A stretch of DNA of 64,000 nucleotides from Lachnospiraceae bacterium. GTDB lineage: Bacteria > Bacillota > Clostridia > Lachnospirales > Lachnospiraceae. The stretch is taken from positions 1 through 64,000 of the forward strand of contig JAFUIR010000004.1 of assembly GCA_017468395.1 (NCBI GenBank), written 5' to 3'. Below the pieces are notes generated by a model. The model searched no databases and was not told the origin of the DNA. It saw nothing but the letters and a program-made list of their open reading frames with translations. Below, in pieces: positions 1 to 6,289 of the stretch (its first letter is position 1; the number at the start of each line of letters is the position of its first letter). A program made the translations under genes and the position numbers.

Positions 1-419
1 CCATCCTGCTGCCTTCTCATATATAAATCAGCCCATAAATCTTTAAATTTTATATAGCTGCCAGTTGTCATCGAGCTAAACACACTAATTCCTTCATAAA
101 CCAGCTCATATTCCTCTGATAATACAGGTTTAGGCTCTTCCATAGGTAATGGTTGCTCTGCCACCTCAGATTGCTCCGTTACCTCAGGTTGCTCCGTTAC
201 CTCAGGTTGCTCCGTTACCTCGGATTCCATGGTTGGTTTCGATATTTCTGTAGGCATTTGCTCTGCAGTTGACACCTCCTGGGTTTCAGGCAAAATCCCC
301 TCCGTCTCATCTTTTTCATTTTTCCAACTCAAAAGTATTATACTTATACAGACCAATACCAAGCCGGCAACTGTCACCAATACTTTCTTATTTTTTCGTA
401 AAAAATCCAAAAGAGCCAT
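1..419 (-). CDS. Membrane-anchored protein with TEQPE-type repeats (partial)
   Basis: The 3' end lies beyond position 1, so only about 139 N-terminal residues are visible. They show a short basic start (MALLDFLRKNKK), one hydrophobic segment at about residues 12-30, then a Glu/Pro/Thr-rich linker made of four near-identical six-residue units (VTEQPE type, DNA 155-226), then the start of a folded region around SEEYELVYEGISVF. This is the layout of a protein anchored by its N-terminus with an extracytoplasmic domain on a flexible stalk. The start is the ATG at 419, after an AGGAAAAAAGGA ribosome binding site. It is the last gene of the minus-strand cluster that encodes an ABC transporter and a cysteine-rich peptide, but a 188-bp gap with its own possible promoter separates it. 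I do not recognise the family. Confidence 0.75.
   Translation of the reverse strand, partial: MALLDFLRKNKKVLVTVAGLVLVCISIILLSWKNEKDETEGILPETQEVSTAEQMPTEISKPTMESEVTEQPEVTEQPEVTEQSEVAEQPLPMEEPKPVLSEEYELVYEGISVFSSMTTGSYIKFKDLWADLYMRRQQD
155..226. repeat. Four tandem 18-bp coding repeats
   Basis: Units start at 155, 173, 191 and 209. The two central copies are identical (GCTCCGTTACCTCAGGTT) and the outer ones differ by a few bases. They encode in-frame Val-Thr-Glu-Gln-Pro-Glu units in the stalk of the partial membrane protein. The perfect 18-bp period suggests copy number could change without breaking the reading frame. Confidence 0.9.
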
Positions 420-565
420 TTCCTTTTTTCCTCTCTAATATACTAAGCAGTTAAGACCAGAACGGACTCTTGGTTCTCTCATTTGAACCACCGTTTACCT
501 GTAAGCCATACACTCTTTGAAAATTCTTGATCGCACGCTTATTTTGCTAATATTCTAGTCCTTTA

Positions 566-594
566 CTAATACTTTCTCTTTTTAACTTGTCCAA
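566..594 (-). promoter_or_regulatory. Possible sigma-A promoter for the repeat protein gene
   Basis: Read on the minus strand there is TTGGAC, a 17-base spacer, then TATTAG, followed by about 147 bases of leader before the ATG at 419. It lies in the gap after the ABC ATPase gene. The match is moderate (four of six bases in each box), so independent transcription is only a suggestion. Confidence 0.35.
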
Positions 595-607
595 TACTAT
601 CGGCATC

Positions 608-1276
608 TTATGCTTCCGCCAGTTTACCATCTTTTATATAAACTACTCTTGTTGCATATTTAACCAATTCCATATCATGAGTAACCATAACAATCGTAGT
701 TCCCTTTTTATTCAAATCTGATAATAATTCCATAATACTACGGCTATTTTCTTCGTCCAGATTTCCTGTGGGCTCATCGGCAAGAATCACTTTAGGATGA
801 TTTACAATTGCTCTTGCTATTGCAACTCTCTGTTGCTGTCCTCCCGAAAGTTGACTGGGATAATAATTCATCCTGTCATCAAGACCTACCTTTTCCAATG
901 CTTCTCTTGCACATTTTTTTCTTTCTTTCTTTTTCATTCCTCCATACCCCAGAGGTACTTCCACATTATGCAGGGCATCCAATTCATCTATAAGATGATA
1001 TGCTTGAAAGATGAAACCGATATTTTTATTACGAAACGCTGCAAGCTGCTTGCTGCTTTGTCCACTAACTTCTACCTTGTCAAAGAGGTAGTTTCCTTCC
1101 GTCATAGAATCAATTCCACCCAGTATATTCAGCAAAGTAGTTTTACCACATCCTGAACGCCCTAAAAGCATTACGAATTCCCCTTCGTCAATTGACAACG
1201 AGATATTTTTAATCGCTGTAGTTTTTACGTCTTTCGATTCGTATACCTTCTTTAAATTTTTTACTTCTATCATCAT
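608..1276 (-). CDS. ABC transporter ATP-binding protein (LolD/MacB type)
   Basis: This is a complete 222-aa nucleotide-binding subunit. It has Walker A (GRSGCGKT, about residues 39-46), a Q-loop region (FIFQAYHL), the ABC signature LSGGQQQR, and Walker B followed by the D-loop (LADEPTGNLD), then a switch histidine (VTHD). The ADEPTGNLD form and size are typical of the MacB/LolD/SalX subfamily, which energises FtsX-type permeases that push lipoproteins or peptides outward rather than import nutrients. I chose the second in-frame ATG (1276) because AGAGG lies five bases upstream; the open frame begins earlier and would overlap the permease gene. It directly follows the two permease genes, so the three form one transporter. 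Confidence 0.93.
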   Translation of the reverse strand: MMIEVKNLKKVYESKDVKTTAIKNISLSIDEGEFVMLLGRSGCGKTTLLNILGGIDSMTEGNYLFDKVEVSGQSSKQLAAFRNKNIGFIFQAYHLIDELDALHNVEVPLGYGGMKKKERKKCAREALEKVGLDDRMNYYPSQLSGGQQQRVAIARAIVNHPKVILADEPTGNLDEENSRSIMELLSDLNKKGTTIVMVTHDMELVKYATRVVYIKDGKLAEA

Positions 1277-1292
1277 TACATCCTCTTTCGCA

Positions 1293-2474
1293 CTACACCC
1301 GTGCATTATTAGTTCTAATATAAAATAGCGAAGTCATACTGGTAGCAACCGCAATAATAAAACACAATACCCCTACCATCCCCACTGCTTCATGGGACAT
1401 AGTAACCGCATACTGTGAACTACTTAATGCCGGAGCAATAAGCAGCGAAAAAGCAAGTGAAATTCCGCCTGCGGTAAAACATAGTAAAAGCATTTCCAAA
1501 AGAAGTTCGACCACTAACTTCCACCGTTCTGCCCCTACCCAAAAACTTATTGCAAAATCTTTTTTTCTTCTTTCTAACAATATGAACAGAACTCCTACCA
1601 TACCTACAACAATGAGAAACAAAGCAAACTTTGCAATCCACGATAGCACCCTTATGGTATCGCTTAAATCACTACTACTTTTTTGATAATCTTCAATTTT
1701 ATTTGAAATCTCATAACTGCATTCATCGTGCGTTTCGGATAAATAGACTAAAACTTCGTTTCCTTTTTCCTGTAATTCCTTTAAACTGATACCTTCTTTC
1801 CCAATCAATTCCAATGTACAATTGAAGAGAACATCAAATTCTTCAAATATATCCTGCATAGAAACCGGAATGATGATACACTCTCTAACCGTCTTGTCAT
1901 AGCCGACAGTTGGTGCGAAAGAAAGAATTTGCTCACTATTTTTCGCTTTGTCAAATTCCTTAAATAAATATTCTGTCTCATTCACATAGATTCCTTCTGA
2001 CGAAATCACAACGCCCAAGTCCCCTAGGATAACATTCTCCTTTTCCAAATGTGCTTTTGCCTCTGCTCCTATGTATGGACTATTCCCTTTTACTTGAAAC
2101 ATTTTTTGAAATGCTACTTCTGACATACCAAGCACTGTAATTGTATCTAAATCTCTCGTATATATTGCCCCATAGGAAATATATGAAATTTCTAACATCT
2201 GCCCATATTTTTCGGCTATGTAATCATAATCTGCTTTTGTCACAGGCACCCCGTTATTTCGTCCACCAAGCATATCTTTTGTATAAGCATTAATTGAAAT
2301 TCCGCTTTCCGTGTACTGTTTCTCATATTCATACAATCTTCGCTCTATTGACTTTGCAACATTAATCTGGCTTGCTATGATTGTAAATCCTACGACCAAT
2401 TCTAATACTATAAACCCATATATTTTTGCATTCCACTTAAGTCTGCGCATTGCACGGCTAACCAAATAAAACAT
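1293..2474 (-). CDS. FtsX-like ABC permease, second subunit
   Basis: This 393-aa membrane protein has one hydrophobic segment near the N-terminus (about residues 17-37), a large extracytoplasmic domain of some 230 residues, and three hydrophobic segments in the last 130 residues. That is the standard topology of MacB/FtsX permeases. The start ATG at 2474 has GGAG seven bases upstream. It follows the first permease gene after a 2-base gap and precedes the ATPase gene. Two non-identical permeases plus one ATPase suggest a heterodimeric exporter or membrane mechanotransmitter. The extracytoplasmic domain shows no motif I recognise, so the cargo cannot be read from it; the neighbouring secreted peptide is the natural suspect. 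Confidence 0.88.
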   Translation of the reverse strand: MFYLVSRAMRRLKWNAKIYGFIVLELVVGFTIIASQINVAKSIERRLYEYEKQYTESGISINAYTKDMLGGRNNGVPVTKADYDYIAEKYGQMLEISYISYGAIYTRDLDTITVLGMSEVAFQKMFQVKGNSPYIGAEAKAHLEKENVILGDLGVVISSEGIYVNETEYLFKEFDKAKNSEQILSFAPTVGYDKTVRECIIIPVSMQDIFEEFDVLFNCTLELIGKEGISLKELQEKGNEVLVYLSETHDECSYEISNKIEDYQKSSSDLSDTIRVLSWIAKFALFLIVVGMVGVLFILLERRKKDFAISFWVGAERWKLVVELLLEMLLLCFTAGGISLAFSLLIAPALSSSQYAVTMSHEAVGMVGVLCFIIAVATSMTSLFYIRTNNARV

Positions 2475-2476
2475 AC

Positions 2477-3595
2477 TTATTCTCCCTTCAGCACAGATGC
2501 TATATCGAATTTCATTATCTTATGTGTCATGCTAAAACTTATAATAAAGCACAGCAGTTCCAAAATCAGAAAACCGAGCACATATACTTTTGCGTCGAAC
2601 AGCAAAATTACGCCCTCGGGAATCGTCTGCGTAAACATTGGTAACACCAATATGTCTATAAGATAGGCAAGTAAAGATAATAAACCGTTCTCAAAAAAGC
2701 AAGAAAAGAAAATTTCCTTTTTCTCTGCCCCCAAAGCCATTTTTATCCCTGTTTCATATCGCATCCGGGCAATTTTTCCATATAGCACCAGAATGCAATT
2801 TATTATGGAAAATATCATTAAAGGAATCGTAATTGCAAAAATAAAAACAGAATTTGAAAAGCAAATCTCTCTCTTTCTCTCAAAATAATCATTTATATCC
2901 TGAATCCTATAAATCTGCCCTGTTTTTTCCTCTAATTTTTTCTCAATCTGATTTTCCCCCACATTTTTTTCAGTTTGAACAAAAAAAGTATAATTATTTT
3001 TGTTCAGATTACCATTGTCGTCAAATACACCATTCGGGACCAGAACCTTATTAATAAGTTCCATAGAGCGAAATACGCCCACAATTTGAAGAGGCTTCCC
3101 CTCCACAAAAAGCACATCTCCCACTCCAACCTGCAAATTGTACTGAGATAACAACGATTCTTCTATCATACAAACCGTTTTAACTTCTTTTATTTCCTCT
3201 TTTTTGATGCTCCGCCCCTCAATTATATCGTACTTCACAAAATCAAGAAATTCTTCTGATATTGCTCCGACTGCATCATTTACTATCGTATCAGTTATTT
3301 CAACGTCATACGCTAACTTTTCACAGCCTCCCAATTTTATTGCATCCAGATTTTCTTTTATTTCCAAATACATCTCATTCGTCAAATGTTCTGTTTCTAC
3401 ATTACAAAAGTACGCATTTTCACTAATCTGTGGAAATAGATTTTTCACATTGACCCAGAAAACGTTAATATTGGCAAGTGCTATAATAGGCATCATTAAC
3501 CCAAGTGCCAAAGAAAACATCACTATGAGGTTTATCTTTATATTTTTCTTTAGTTCCCGAACACTTAGTTCAAAAAGGAAAAAAAGTTTATTCAT
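2477..3595 (-). CDS. FtsX-like ABC permease, first subunit
   Basis: This is a 372-aa permease with the same plan as its downstream neighbour: an N-terminal transmembrane segment (about residues 18-45), an extracytoplasmic domain to about residue 245, then three hydrophobic segments. The cytoplasmic loop after the second segment (MRYETGIKMALGAEKKEI) is the conserved FtsX-family coupling region that contacts the ATPase. The start codon overlaps the stop of the beta-propeller lipoprotein gene in a TAATG arrangement, implying translational coupling. That coupling is the strongest sign that the lipoprotein and the transporter act together. Confidence 0.88.
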   Translation of the reverse strand: MNKLFFLFELSVRELKKNIKINLIVMFSLALGLMMPIIALANINVFWVNVKNLFPQISENAYFCNVETEHLTNEMYLEIKENLDAIKLGGCEKLAYDVEITDTIVNDAVGAISEEFLDFVKYDIIEGRSIKKEEIKEVKTVCMIEESLLSQYNLQVGVGDVLFVEGKPLQIVGVFRSMELINKVLVPNGVFDDNGNLNKNNYTFFVQTEKNVGENQIEKKLEEKTGQIYRIQDINDYFERKREICFSNSVFIFAITIPLMIFSIINCILVLYGKIARMRYETGIKMALGAEKKEIFFSCFFENGLLSLLAYLIDILVLPMFTQTIPEGVILLFDAKVYVLGFLILELLCFIISFSMTHKIMKFDIASVLKGE

Positions 3596-4599
3596 TACTC
3601 TACCTTCTTTATCTCAAGTACTTTTTCCATTAAAGGCAATCCAACGTATATCGTACCGGTTTCGTCCATCGTTAAATTTGAATACATGCTAATATCTTCA
3701 CTATTGACATAGGAATGCTTGTATATACCGCTAAAGTCATAGTAATCCACAGTTCCATAGGAGCCAGATGCGCACACAATCCCATCTGCATCCACTACGA
3801 ATCCTGACGGAGTAATCCCATATGGAAGTTCACAGACCTTTGTCATTTCCTCTGTTGTTAAAGAATACAAAACATTCAATCCGGTCCTCCAACCGCTAAC
3901 ATCATTCCTTTTTCCTGTGGTCACTCCCAAGTTAACAGCATAGACCTTTCCATCTGTTTCTGAAACCGCTCCGCAAAAATTTTGCCCGAGTTCTACAAAC
4001 GTTTCTTCCTGCACGTTGTAACACAAAATTTTACCATACGCAAAATTGGAAGATGATAAATAAACATTCCCCGCTTCATCAACGGCAATGTAATTAGCAG
4101 ACTCTGCTTCTTTGGGCACATTCTCAGAAAAACAAATTTCTTTTTTATATGTCAAATCAAAGTTAAGTATTTGGATTCTTCGATTTTCCGCGTCCAATAC
4201 ATAAATACAACCATTTTGCGCCGCAATTCCGGTCGGATTCAAAAATTCAAGAGAACCATTCCCTGTCTCTCCCACCGTAGATAAAATATTACCTTCTCTA
4301 TCCAAAACGAGTATGCAATCATTTGCCGTATCGACCATAAGTATATCCGTTTCACGACATAAAATGCCTCCTATGTTTCTTCCACTGCACGCTTCCAGCT
4401 CTGACATCGAATACTCCTGTAACATATTCGTCTGTCTCTGTTTAAATTCTGTTTCATATAATGTGTCCAGTTCTTCATCCGTAAACACGCTTAATTCTCC
4501 ACGTGCAATCTTATCTGCATCCATTTTGTTTTCCTGTCCGCAACCAACAGAAAATAACATACAAAAAACAATTGCAAAAACAAAAATTTTCTTTTGCAT
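3595..4599 (-). CDS. Six-bladed beta-propeller (NHL-like) lipoprotein
   Basis: This 334-aa protein starts with a lipoprotein signal (FAIVFCMLFSVGC, lipobox SVGC), so it should be anchored outside the membrane by a lipidated cysteine. The rest is a series of roughly 45-residue repeats with propeller-like strands such as ILVLDREGNILSTVG, IYVLDAENRRIQILN and VYLSSSNFAYG, typical of NHL or 6-bladed beta-propeller folds that bind peptides or proteins. The start ATG has GGAG seven bases upstream. It lies between the secreted peptide gene and the permeases, and is coupled to the first permease. I infer that it captures or presents a ligand, possibly the peptide, for the transporter; the sequence does not prove this. 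Confidence 0.82.
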   Translation of the reverse strand: MQKKIFVFAIVFCMLFSVGCGQENKMDADKIARGELSVFTDEELDTLYETEFKQRQTNMLQEYSMSELEACSGRNIGGILCRETDILMVDTANDCILVLDREGNILSTVGETGNGSLEFLNPTGIAAQNGCIYVLDAENRRIQILNFDLTYKKEICFSENVPKEAESANYIAVDEAGNVYLSSSNFAYGKILCYNVQEETFVELGQNFCGAVSETDGKVYAVNLGVTTGKRNDVSGWRTGLNVLYSLTTEEMTKVCELPYGITPSGFVVDADGIVCASGSYGTVDYYDFSGIYKHSYVNSEDISMYSNLTMDETGTIYVGLPLMEKVLEIKKVE

Positions 4600-4642
4600 T
4601 TCTTTTCTCCATCACTTTATACTTAATATTTCCTAATACTGT

Positions 4643-4686
4643 AAAAGCGAAGGGATTAATACTATTAGGTATTCATCCCTCGCTTC
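4643..4686 (-). terminator. Hairpin with short T-run between peptide and lipoprotein genes
   Basis: On the minus strand AGCGAGGGAT pairs with ATCCCTTCGCT (one bulge), with further pairing of GAATAC and GTATT toward the loop, followed by TTTT. It lies 29 bases after the peptide gene and 43 bases before the lipoprotein gene. The T-run is short, so a partial terminator is likely. It would leave much more peptide mRNA than transporter mRNA, a common arrangement for secreted peptide precursors. Confidence 0.6.
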
Positions 4687-4714
4687 TAAATACATTACCT
4701 ATTATTTCTTTTTA

Positions 4715-4972
4715 CTATTGACAACAACCTAAGTCAATTGAGGTATGCTTATACTGTCGGATAGCGATATTCTCATTAGTAACACAAAGGCGATAAAGTG
4801 TTATTGGTGCTTTATTTGTTTCATTCATCCACAAAAAACCACAACCATCACTCTCACACTGGGCATCTCCTATCCATTCTGTATCCCAATCACCACATCC
4901 TTCTGCTGACACAGGAATACTTGTTGCAAATAACATTACTGTTGCAAAACAAAGAACAAAAATTTTTTTCAT
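4715..4972 (-). CDS. Secreted cysteine-rich 85-aa peptide
   Basis: The protein has a clear Sec signal (MKKIFVLCF, hydrophobic core, cleavage probably after PVSA). The predicted mature form is about 61 residues with six cysteines: GCGD, AQC, DGCG, RLC and a terminal GCC. An even number of cysteines in so short a secreted chain points to disulfide cross-linking. The ATG at 4972 has a GGAAGGG site. It lies 24 bases downstream of a tandem-thioredoxin membrane protein that could handle its disulfides, and upstream of a beta-propeller lipoprotein and an ABC transporter. No radical SAM, LanB/LanC/LanM or peptidase-C39 gene is near, so a lanthipeptide or sactipeptide is not supported. I do not recognise a named family. 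Bacteroidota NVEALA-type peptides are also encoded beside 6-bladed beta-propeller proteins, which is an analogy only. Confidence 0.8.
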   Translation of the reverse strand: MKKIFVLCFATVMLFATSIPVSAEGCGDWDTEWIGDAQCESDGCGFLWMNETNKAPITLYRLCVTNENIAIRQYKHTSIDLGCCQ

Positions 4973-4996
4973 TTTTTTACCCTTCCTTCATCGAAA

Positions 4997-5863
4997 TCAG
5001 TAGACACAATTCAATAATTTCTCTTCAATTTCCTGAGGGTCAGTTTCTCCGATAATTTCATACTTCCCAGAATTGTGAAGTATTAAAAAACTAGGATACC
5101 AATCAACTCCATATATATAGGCTAATAAATCTCCTGCATCCACTTGTGTCATCTTTTCTACCGGAACATTTTCCCTATCCCTGTAAAATGTCAACACTTG
5201 AAAAGCATCTTGAATACCGGTTCCTTCAATAATGGGATTTACCAATTCACAATCCGGGCAACCCACCATAGAAAAATAGACTAACAAAGGCCTTGTATCC
5301 TTCGTATCGGCCAACGTTTTTATGTAGTTTTCATTGATTGTTTCTACATCTGATATTTCCAGCAAAGAGATTTTCTTTATCATATCATCCAACATCTCTC
5401 CCTTAAAAATTATATCCATATTTTTATCTAAAATATAGAATGTCGGAGTGGAGGTGCCGATATGAGCATCTTTAATGGTATAATTATATTCAATGGGAAT
5501 TCCATTCTTCTGTGCATAATTTTCCCCCGTTTTTCCTTCCCATACTATCATGTTGGCAACATTCATTTCTTTGTACACGTTGCAAATATTGTTAATTGTA
5601 GTTAGCGAGTCAACACAGGTTCCACAACCCTTATCAAGATAATAAACAAACGTATAATCCTGATTCTTATCCTCCCAATCTACATTTTTTTGCTCCCAAT
5701 CCAGCAACGGAACGTCTAGAAACGAATCTCCATAATTTAATATAATTTCTGTTCCTTTATTATAATACACTTTCTGCAGACAAACAAGTAGGACGATTGT
5801 CGACATAAGGCAACCTAATATAAAGGTAAAAATCATATAACATACCATTCTTCTCTTTGACAT
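4997..5863 (-). CDS. Membrane protein with two thioredoxin-like domains
   Basis: This is a 288-aa protein with an N-terminal transmembrane segment (about residues 7-30). Two thioredoxin-like domains follow. The first has a CGTC motif (LDKGCGTCVDSL) and a TlpA-like STPTFYILD strand. The second has CPDC (FSMVGCPDCELVNP) and a WYPSFLIL strand with the usual cis-proline. The second half resembles the thioredoxin-like accessory proteins found in bacteriocin clusters. Both CXXC pairs are intact, so it could be an extracytoplasmic disulfide oxidase, isomerase or reductase. It is the first gene of the cluster and sits directly before a six-cysteine secreted peptide, its likely substrate. Start ATG 5863 follows GAGGGAGA. 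Confidence 0.85.
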   Translation of the reverse strand: MSKRRMVCYMIFTFILGCLMSTIVLLVCLQKVYYNKGTEIILNYGDSFLDVPLLDWEQKNVDWEDKNQDYTFVYYLDKGCGTCVDSLTTINNICNVYKEMNVANMIVWEGKTGENYAQKNGIPIEYNYTIKDAHIGTSTPTFYILDKNMDIIFKGEMLDDMIKKISLLEISDVETINENYIKTLADTKDTRPLLVYFSMVGCPDCELVNPIIEGTGIQDAFQVLTFYRDRENVPVEKMTQVDAGDLLAYIYGVDWYPSFLILHNSGKYEIIGETDPQEIEEKLLNCVY

Positions 5864-5990
5864 AAAATATCTCCCTCTGCTTATTGTAAAAAAGAACTAT
5901 AAATAAATTCTGTCCACCTTTACTTTTGTATTTTGAATTATCGTGCGCACAATATTCGCTTATATCATGACACATTTCCATTTCAACAAT

Positions 5991-6045
5991 CAAGGGACAG
6001 AGTTGTCCAAAAAATTTTTGCATTTTTCGACAACTCTGTCCCTTG
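5991..6045. repeat. 17-bp perfect inverted repeat with 21-base loop
   Basis: Left arm 5991-6007 (CAAGGGACAGAGTTGTC) and right arm 6029-6045 are exact complements. The loop is AT-rich. The right arm overlaps by three bases the -35 box of the predicted promoter of the small peptide gene. No T-run follows on the plus strand, so a simple terminator is unlikely. It could be an operator or a dispersed palindromic (REP/MITE-like) element. Confidence 0.9.
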
Positions 6046-6072
6046 CCATGTTACTTCCTTCAATTTTATAAT
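6043..6072 (+). promoter_or_regulatory. Predicted sigma-A promoter of the 58-aa peptide gene
   Basis: TTGCCA (6043-6048), an 18-base spacer, then TATAAT (6067-6072). The predicted start of transcription is about 30 bases before a strong AGGAGGGG ribosome binding site. The -35 box is joined to the right arm of the perfect inverted repeat, which is where a repressor or activator would bind. Confidence 0.5.
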
Positions 6073-6112
6073 ACTCATGTTACCAAAGAACTTTTATAGG
6101 AGGGGAGTCCAA

Positions 6113-6289
6113 ATGAAAAAGAATAATTTTATCAAAAAACTTTACCGTACCATCTGTATCTGTCTCATCGGATTATGTATTTATGGAAGCACGCCGTTTC
6201 CCCGATTTCCCAACCCGGAAAATAATGTTCCCCATATTATCTCAACATGCAGTGATAAAGAAGACTTCATAAAGGGATTTAAAGAGTAA
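6113..6289 (+). CDS. Small 58-aa membrane or secreted peptide
   Basis: The peptide has a basic N-terminus (MKKNNFIKKLYR), a hydrophobic stretch (TICICLIGLCIYG, about residues 13-25) and a polar, proline-rich tail (STPFPRFPNPEN) ending KEDFIKGFKE. The ribosome binding site AGGAGGGG lies nine bases before the ATG, much stronger than chance would give. The gene has its own promoter and converges on the double-HTH regulator gene, overlapping its 3' end by 11 bases. Short exported peptides encoded beside XRE-type regulators with helical repeats are the pattern of RRNPP quorum-sensing pairs, so a signalling propeptide is a reasonable guess. No processing site can be recognised, and a small membrane protein of other function is possible. 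Confidence 0.62.
   Translation: MKKNNFIKKLYRTICICLIGLCIYGSTPFPRFPNPENNVPHIISTCSDKEDFIKGFKE

Noticed and set aside
155-226. Short regular repeats that could suggest a CRISPR array
   Set aside because: The units are tandem with no spacers, keep the reading frame and encode a protein stalk.
4715-4972. Cysteine-rich peptide considered as a lanthipeptide or sactipeptide precursor
   Set aside because: No LanB/C/M, radical SAM, or C39 peptidase gene is in the cluster, and the leader is a Sec signal rather than a double-glycine leader.
1-5863. The ABC genes considered as a classic MacAB macrolide exporter
   Set aside because: There is no MacA-type membrane fusion protein and two separate permeases are present, so this is a different member of the FtsX-type group.
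5991-6045. Inverted repeat read as an intrinsic terminator
   Set aside because: The 21-base loop is large and no T-run follows the right arm on the plus strand; on the minus strand the stem lies at the far upstream side of the thioredoxin gene.
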